Part shown: one piece after another, positions 6,346 through 9,786 of the stretch
Numbering within the stretch: the first letter of the stretch is position 1
How the letters are laid out: the number at the start of each line of letters is the position of its first letter
Source: Syntrophaceae bacterium UBA1062
Lineage (GTDB): Bacteria > Desulfobacterota > Desulfomonilia > UBA1062
Reading direction: 5' to 3'
DNA: 9,786 nucleotides
NCBI GenBank assembly: GCA_002316295.1
Contig: DCDF01000030.1
Coordinates: forward strand, 1 to 9,786
Made by a program: the position numbers and the translations under genes
Notes under the pieces: generated by a model
What the model was told of the DNA's origin: nothing
The model's database searches: none
The model's input: only the letters and a program-made list of their open reading frames with translations

Positions 6346-7096
6346 TCATCCGTCTCCTGATCGACCTGAGAATTCTCACCGCGGCCGCGGCCGCGCCCAC
6401 GCTGTTGCCGATGTTCAGCACCACGAGCCCCGGCACGCAGCTCTGAAGCATGGTGCGCAGCGCCGTGTCGCCCCCGCCGCCCAGCCCGTACCCGACAGGC
6501 GTGGGCACCGCGATCACCGGTTTGTCGGTGAGCGAGGCGATCATGGTGGGGAGGATCCCGTCCATGCCGGCGAAGACAATCAGAACGTCCGCCTCCCCGG
6601 TCTTGCGGATGCCCAGAAACGGCCGGTGCATCCCCGACGCCCCGAAGTCGAAGGCCCTGATCACGTTCACGCCGATCTCCTCCAGGAGCAGACCGCATTC
6701 CCCGGCATGGGGCGTGTCCGCGGTCCCTGCCGTGAGGATGCCGACGGTTCCCAGCCGCTCGCGGGGCGCCTCGCCGGAGGCCACCACCGCCAGTCCGCCG
6801 GCCCTGACTGTCCTGGCATCGGGGAACGCCCGCCTGAGAGCGTCCTCCAGCTCGTCGTCGATCAGAGAGACGAACGCGCGGCCGGCCTTGTCGAGAAAGC
6901 TGCGTACGATCCTCAGCACCTGGTCCGTGCTCTTGCCCCGGGCATAGATGACCTCGGGAAAGCCGGTCCGGTGGTGCCGGTGAAGGTCGAGCAGAAAATC
7001 CTCGCCCTGCTCATACAGCGCCCGGACGATCTCTTCCTGCGCGTCCTCGATCCCGATCTCCCCCCTGCTCACCTTTTCCAGCAGCTCTCTTATCAC
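6332..7096 (-). CDS. larB: LarB, nicotinate dinucleotide carboxylase/hydrolase of nickel-pincer cofactor synthesis
   Basis: A 254-residue cytoplasmic enzyme related to the PurE (AIR carboxylase) fold. LarB carboxylates C5 of the pyridinium ring of nicotinic acid adenine dinucleotide and cleaves off AMP, giving pyridinium-3,5-biscarboxylic acid mononucleotide. Seen: TVGILTAGTADTPHAGE (117-133), the nucleotide-binding loop; FAGMDGILPTMIASLTDKPV (175-194); IAVPTPVGYG (195-204); and LQSCVPGLVVLNIGNSVGAA (217-236). C220 corresponds to the family's catalytic cysteine, which forms a covalent adduct with the pyridine ring. The loop after VGYG is LGGGGD rather than the usual ASFGG-type sequence. The start is GTG at 7096, overlapping the larC stop as GTGA, with AGGGAGGA upstream, so translational coupling is expected. 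Length is normal for LarB. Confidence 0.93.
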   Translation of the reverse strand: MIRELLEKVSRGEIGIEDAQEEIVRALYEQGEDFLLDLHRHHRTGFPEVIYARGKSTDQVLRIVRSFLDKAGRAFVSLIDDELEDALRRAFPDARTVRAGGLAVVASGEAPRERLGTVGILTAGTADTPHAGECGLLLEEIGVNVIRAFDFGASGMHRPFLGIRKTGEADVLIVFAGMDGILPTMIASLTDKPVIAVPTPVGYGLGGGGDTALRTMLQSCVPGLVVLNIGNSVGAAAAAVRILRSIRRRMNGQV

Positions 7097-8319
7097 GGCT
7101 TCCTCCCTGTTGTATCTTCCCGGTGCATCTCCCCGGGGTTCGGAGAACCGCCGGAGGAGCCTTCACGGATCAGCCGCAGGACCTCTTCCCGCACCGAGGC
7201 GACGGGCAGGCCCTCCCGGTCGGAGATCCGCGCGAGGTCGCGGTATTCGATCTTGGCGCGCTTCGACCCGTCGGGCAGCGTGCTTTCCTTGACGCGCACC
7301 TCTCCCCAGCGTGTGCTGATAGTGTAAGAAGTACGCTCCAGCACCCTCCTTTCAATAGGATGAAAACGCGCGCCGATGGAGGTGGTGTGAGTCAGGAGAC
7401 AGGCCATGACCTCTTCGAGACGCTCCGCCGGGCACACGGACTCGAAGCAGAAGCCGGGCCTGCCCCGCTTCATGATCTTCGGCACCAGGTGCGCGTCCAG
7501 GGCGCCCGCGTCAAAGAGCCGGGCAAGGGCGGTCTCGGTCTCCTCCGGGCTCATGTCGTCCACGTCGGCCTCCACCAGATACATGTGAGGGGCGTATCCT
7601 TGCTCCTTCGTTTCGCACAGGATGCACCGGCAGAGATTGGGCCATCCGGGGATCTCCCGGTCGCCGCAGCCGTATCCGACGGATTTGACCGTGAGGTCGG
7701 GCGGAGGGCTCCCGGGATCCGCCAGCGCGGCTATGGCCGCGGCCCCGGTCGGCGTGGTGAGCTCGTATTCGATGTCCGTGAACCGCACGTTCATTCCCTC
7801 CAGGAGCTTTACGGTCGCCGGGGCGGGAAGCGGAATGGTCCCGTGCATGGATCTCGTCGTGCCCGTGCCCAGGGGAACCCGGCGGCAGTAGACGGACCGG
7901 ACCGACAGGTAGTCGATCGCGGCGGCGATCCCGACGATATCCAGAATCGAGTCCAGGGCTCCTACTTCGTGGAAATGGACCTCTTCCACGGAGACGCCGT
8001 GCACCTCGGCCTCCGCCTCGGCCAGTGCCAGAAAGATCCTGCCCGCCCGGTCGCGCACGGCATCGGGGAGCGGAGAGAGGATCGTATCTCTGATCGACGC
8101 ATACGTTCTGTGCCCGTGGCTGTGCCCGCAGTCGAACGACAGGTCCAGGGCGGTGATTCCCTGAACGCTCCTGAGCGAGGTCTTCAAGGAGAAGCCGTCC
8201 ACCGGAAGCAGCCGGAAGACGCTCTCCAGATGCTCCTTCGGGCACCCCAGATGAATCAGGCTTCCCAGCAGCATGTCCCCGCTGATTCCGCCGACGGGGT
8301 CTATGATCAGAATCCTCAC
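7093..8319 (-). CDS. larC: LarC, CTP-dependent nickel insertion protein of nickel-pincer cofactor synthesis
   Basis: A 408-residue single-frame LarC, the cyclometallase that uses CTP hydrolysis to insert nickel into pyridinium-3,5-bisthiocarboxylic acid mononucleotide, completing the NPN cofactor. Seen: the N-terminal GGISGDMLLGSL (10-21); a short His-rich loop GHSHGH (65-70); VHFHEVGALDSI (114-125); ELTTPTGAA (186-194); YLVEADVDDMSPEE (247-260); KIMKRGRPGF (281-290); and TSIGAR (313-318). In Lactiplantibacillus plantarum the gene is split into larC1 and larC2, joined by programmed frameshifting; here both halves are in one uninterrupted frame. The start is GTG at 8319, giving the family-typical MRILIIDPVGG, with GGAGG six bases upstream; an overlapping ATG at 8323 is in the wrong frame. 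The last 20 or so residues are a hydrophilic tail. It is the first gene of the larC-larB-larE operon. Confidence 0.95.
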   Translation of the reverse strand: MRILIIDPVGGISGDMLLGSLIHLGCPKEHLESVFRLLPVDGFSLKTSLRSVQGITALDLSFDCGHSHGHRTYASIRDTILSPLPDAVRDRAGRIFLALAEAEAEVHGVSVEEVHFHEVGALDSILDIVGIAAAIDYLSVRSVYCRRVPLGTGTTRSMHGTIPLPAPATVKLLEGMNVRFTDIEYELTTPTGAAAIAALADPGSPPPDLTVKSVGYGCGDREIPGWPNLCRCILCETKEQGYAPHMYLVEADVDDMSPEETETALARLFDAGALDAHLVPKIMKRGRPGFCFESVCPAERLEEVMACLLTHTTSIGARFHPIERRVLERTSYTISTRWGEVRVKESTLPDGSKRAKIEYRDLARISDREGLPVASVREEVLRLIREGSSGGSPNPGEMHREDTTGRKP

Positions 8320-8325
8320 GCATCA

Positions 8326-8330
8326 CCTCC
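8326..8330 (-). promoter_or_regulatory. Shine-Dalgarno site of larC
   Basis: GGAGG lies six bases before the GTG at 8319 and supports that non-ATG start. The overlapping inverted repeats at 8338-8362 begin only seven bases upstream of it. Confidence 0.75.
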
Positions 8331-8337
8331 GGAATTG

Positions 8338-8362
8338 TCTGACTGTATGGTCAGAGACCGTA
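8338..8362. repeat. Overlapping inverted repeats in the larC leader, possible operator or RNA switch
   Basis: TCTGAC (8338-8343) and GTCAGA (8350-8355) are perfect arms around TGTATG. Overlapping this, TATGGTC-AGA-GACCGTA (8346-8362) is a 17-base palindrome with one mismatched pair. The two share bases 8346-8355 and cannot both form as hairpins. They lie seven to 32 bases upstream of the larC ribosome binding site and in the divergent spacer shared with the LysM gene. The GGTC/GACC core recalls GntR-family operators but the spacer length does not match a specific one I know. Confidence 0.45.
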
Positions 8363-8432
8363 TCCCACTTGTGCCATATTTCCCCTGCCGCAGACAATGC
8401 CTTTTCCCCCGGGGAATTTTTCACCATCCATC

Positions 8433-8461
8433 TTGTGTGCCCTCGATAAAAGGATTATGAA
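8433..8461 (+). promoter_or_regulatory. Weak candidate promoter for the LysM/DUF4015 gene
   Basis: TTGTGT (8433-8438) and TATGAA (8456-8461) are separated by 17 bases; three and four of six positions match the sigma-70 consensus. Transcription would start about 47 bases before the ATG at 8515. The match is weak. Confidence 0.25.
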
Positions 8462-8514
8462 TGGAGTCAATCCCGCCGAAAGAGAGGGTGAGGATTATAT
8501 TTGTGAGGAGCAGC

Positions 8515-9786
8515 ATGAAGATCCAGTGCCTTCTTATCATTGCCTGTTCGTTTCTGTTCATGGGGGCGGCCGCCCCGGAGGCGACCACGTACACGGTCCA
8601 GAGCGGCGACACCCTCTCAAAGATCGCGGCCATATACATGCCGTACACCGCTGCGTATACGAAGAAGGAGCTGATCGCCAGCATCAGGGCGATCAACCGG
8701 ATCGAAGGCCCTCTGTCGATCGGCCAGTGCCTGAGCATACCGGTGGCCTGGAAGGAGCCGGTCAGACCCAGGACCGTTGCCAAGCCCAAGAACTTCCCGG
8801 CCAAGGGCCTCTATATGAACCCTTCGTCGGCCGGCACACGGTTTATCTTCGATTCCGCGGACAAGCTCAGGATGTTCGGGGGCAACACCATTGTCTTCGA
8901 TGCCAAGGACGATATGGGGGCCATCACCTTTCCCAGCCCCATCCGGGCGAAGTACTGCCCCAACGAGAAATACCACCCGAACATCGAAGAGCTGCCGAAG
9001 CTGATCGAGTATCTCCACCGCATGGACATCCACGTGGCGGCGAGGGTGGTGGTGTTCCGCGACCCCATCATGGCGCGCAACCGGCCCGAGTGGTGCATCA
9101 ACCGCGAGAAGCAGTGGCTCGACCCGGCGAACCCCGAGGTGCAGGAATATATCCTCGCCGTGATCAGAGAGCTCGTCGAGAACGGCGTGGACGAGATCCA
9201 GCTCGACTACATCCGATACTTTGCCGACGGCAAGACCACAACGGGCGTCGAGGGGCTCTCGCGCACGGATATCATTGCCTCGTTTCTGGAGAAGGTGCAT
9301 GAGGTCACTGCACCCACGGGCGTTCTGCTCTCCGTCGACATGTTCGGGATCATCATCTGGCAGAGAGACGTCGACGTGCTCGTAGTGGGGCAGGACATCG
9401 CCAAGATGAAGCCCCATGTGGATATCATCTCGCCCATGCTCTACCCGTCGCATTTCAACGCGGGCTTCGCCGGGGTGAAGAACCCCGCGGACGACCCCTA
9501 CCGGTTCATCTATAACGGGGTAAAGAGGATGATGGATCTCGTGGGCGACGAGGTGGTCGTCCGTCCGTGGCTCCAGTCGTTCCCGCTGCGGGTGACCAGG
9601 GGATTCGACGAGAGCTACATCCGGGCGCAGATCAACGCGTCCAAAGACGCCGGAGGAACGGGCTGGCTGCTGTGGAGTCCGGGCAATCACTACGGCGACG
9701 CATATATCGCCATGCAGAACCTCATGAGGCCGAAGGCAGAGGTTCGGCAGGCGGGCGAGGCGGAAGCCCAGGCCGCAGAGTCCGTC
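8515..9786 (+). CDS. Secreted LysM plus DUF4015 (glycosyl-hydrolase-like) protein, C-terminus beyond window
   Basis: The frame is open from an ATG at 8515 to the window end (424 codons, no stop). Residues 1-20 look like a signal peptide (MKIQCLLIIACSFLFMGAAA). A cysteine at residue 11 makes a lipobox-like IIAC, but it is too close to the N-terminus to be convincing. Residues 25-76 form a LysM domain (YTVQSGDTLSKIAAIY, ending SIGQCLSIP), which binds peptidoglycan or related glycans. A TIM-barrel-like DUF4015 domain follows from about residue 96 (KGLYMNPSSAG) to about 404, with VDEIQLDYIRY (225-235), DIISPMLYPSHF (303-314) and GWLLWSPGNHY (383-393). DUF4015 is annotated as a putative glycosyl hydrolase without a defined substrate. 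AGGAG four bases before the ATG supports the start; a GTG at 8503 is the alternative. The residues after 405 become Ala/Glu-rich, suggesting a linker or the end of the protein. It is divergent from larC. Confidence 0.85.
   Translation, partial: MKIQCLLIIACSFLFMGAAAPEATTYTVQSGDTLSKIAAIYMPYTAAYTKKELIASIRAINRIEGPLSIGQCLSIPVAWKEPVRPRTVAKPKNFPAKGLYMNPSSAGTRFIFDSADKLRMFGGNTIVFDAKDDMGAITFPSPIRAKYCPNEKYHPNIEELPKLIEYLHRMDIHVAARVVVFRDPIMARNRPEWCINREKQWLDPANPEVQEYILAVIRELVENGVDEIQLDYIRYFADGKTTTGVEGLSRTDIIASFLEKVHEVTAPTGVLLSVDMFGIIIWQRDVDVLVVGQDIAKMKPHVDIISPMLYPSHFNAGFAGVKNPADDPYRFIYNGVKRMMDLVGDEVVVRPWLQSFPLRVTRGFDESYIRAQINASKDAGGTGWLLWSPGNHYGDAYIAMQNLMRPKAEVRQAGEAEAQAAESV

Noticed and set aside
6083..7327. 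Plus-strand open frame of 414 codons opposite larE, larB and the end of larC
   Set aside because: Shadow of three recognised genes; low-complexity product with no motifs.
7093..8319. Programmed frameshift in larC as in Lactiplantibacillus plantarum
   Set aside because: N- and C-terminal LarC halves are in one continuous frame, so no frameshift is needed.
7511..8326. Alternative minus-strand frame beginning at the ATG next to the larC ribosome binding site
   Set aside because: The ATG at 8323 is out of frame with larC; the GTG at 8319 gives the typical MRILIIDPVGGISGDM start.
8365..8385. Sigma-54 promoter for larC, from TGGCAC on the minus strand
   Set aside because: The -12 GC element is missing at the required spacing.
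8404..8421. TTCCCC-C-GGGGAA followed by five T residues in the larC/LysM spacer, as a terminator
   Set aside because: A one-base loop cannot form a stable full hairpin and there is no upstream plus-strand gene to terminate; at most a small operator-like palindrome.
7123..8460. Plus-strand open frame of 445 codons opposite larC
   Set aside because: larC on the minus strand is unmistakable over the whole interval; the opposite frame has no family similarity.
8617..9690. Minus-strand open frame of 357 codons opposite the LysM/DUF4015 gene
   Set aside because: Shadow of a gene with signal peptide, LysM and DUF4015 motifs; Asp/His/Val-rich product typical of reverse-frame translation.

Overview
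The window is GC-rich with G/C-dominated third codon positions, densely coding, and carries no RNA gene, CRISPR array or mobile element that I can see. The gene set (a nickel-pincer nucleotide cofactor operon, a DUF362 protein, a cysteine-rich LarE, an exported LysM/DUF4015 protein) fits a high-GC anaerobic or microaerophilic Gram-negative bacterium, possibly Desulfobacterota. That placement is inference from gene content and composition only.

Left part (1-3875, all minus strand). Read in the direction of transcription: a zinc-type cation diffusion facilitator (2925-3875), a PaaI-like hotdog thioesterase (2305-2787), a signal-peptide-bearing amidase-signature enzyme (285-1892), and the first 63 codons of a YjbQ/UPF0047 protein (1-189, cut by the window edge). 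The gaps are 137, 412 and 95 bases. This is a same-strand neighbourhood, but the gaps and unrelated functions do not prove a single operon.

Middle (3876-5525). A 351-base divergent intergenic region separates the CDF gene from a plus-strand DUF362 gene (4227-5525). It holds a striking symmetric inverted repeat (3962-4012) with a second, mutually exclusive hairpin (4009-4026), a candidate promoter for the DUF362 gene, and a palindrome over that promoter's -10 and start region.

Right part (5527-8319, minus strand). larC, larB and larE form a tightly overlapping operon: a GTGA overlap between larC and larB and a 14-base overlap between larB and larE. Together they make the nickel-pincer nucleotide (NPN) cofactor of lactate racemase and its LarA-like relatives. 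LarB carboxylates and hydrolyses nicotinic acid adenine dinucleotide, LarE thiolates both carboxylates, and LarC inserts nickel. No larA homologue lies in the window, so the client enzyme must be elsewhere unless the convergent DUF362 protein is related to it, which is untested.

Far right (8320-9786). A 195-base divergent spacer with overlapping inverted repeats next to the larC ribosome binding site leads to a plus-strand secreted protein with a LysM domain and a DUF4015 glycosyl-hydrolase-like domain; it runs off the window end.

The most useful leads are the structured element upstream of the CDF gene, the overlapping palindromes at larC, the extra cysteine in LarE, and the DUF362 gene facing an NPN operon that lacks larA. 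No clearly new system is demonstrated.
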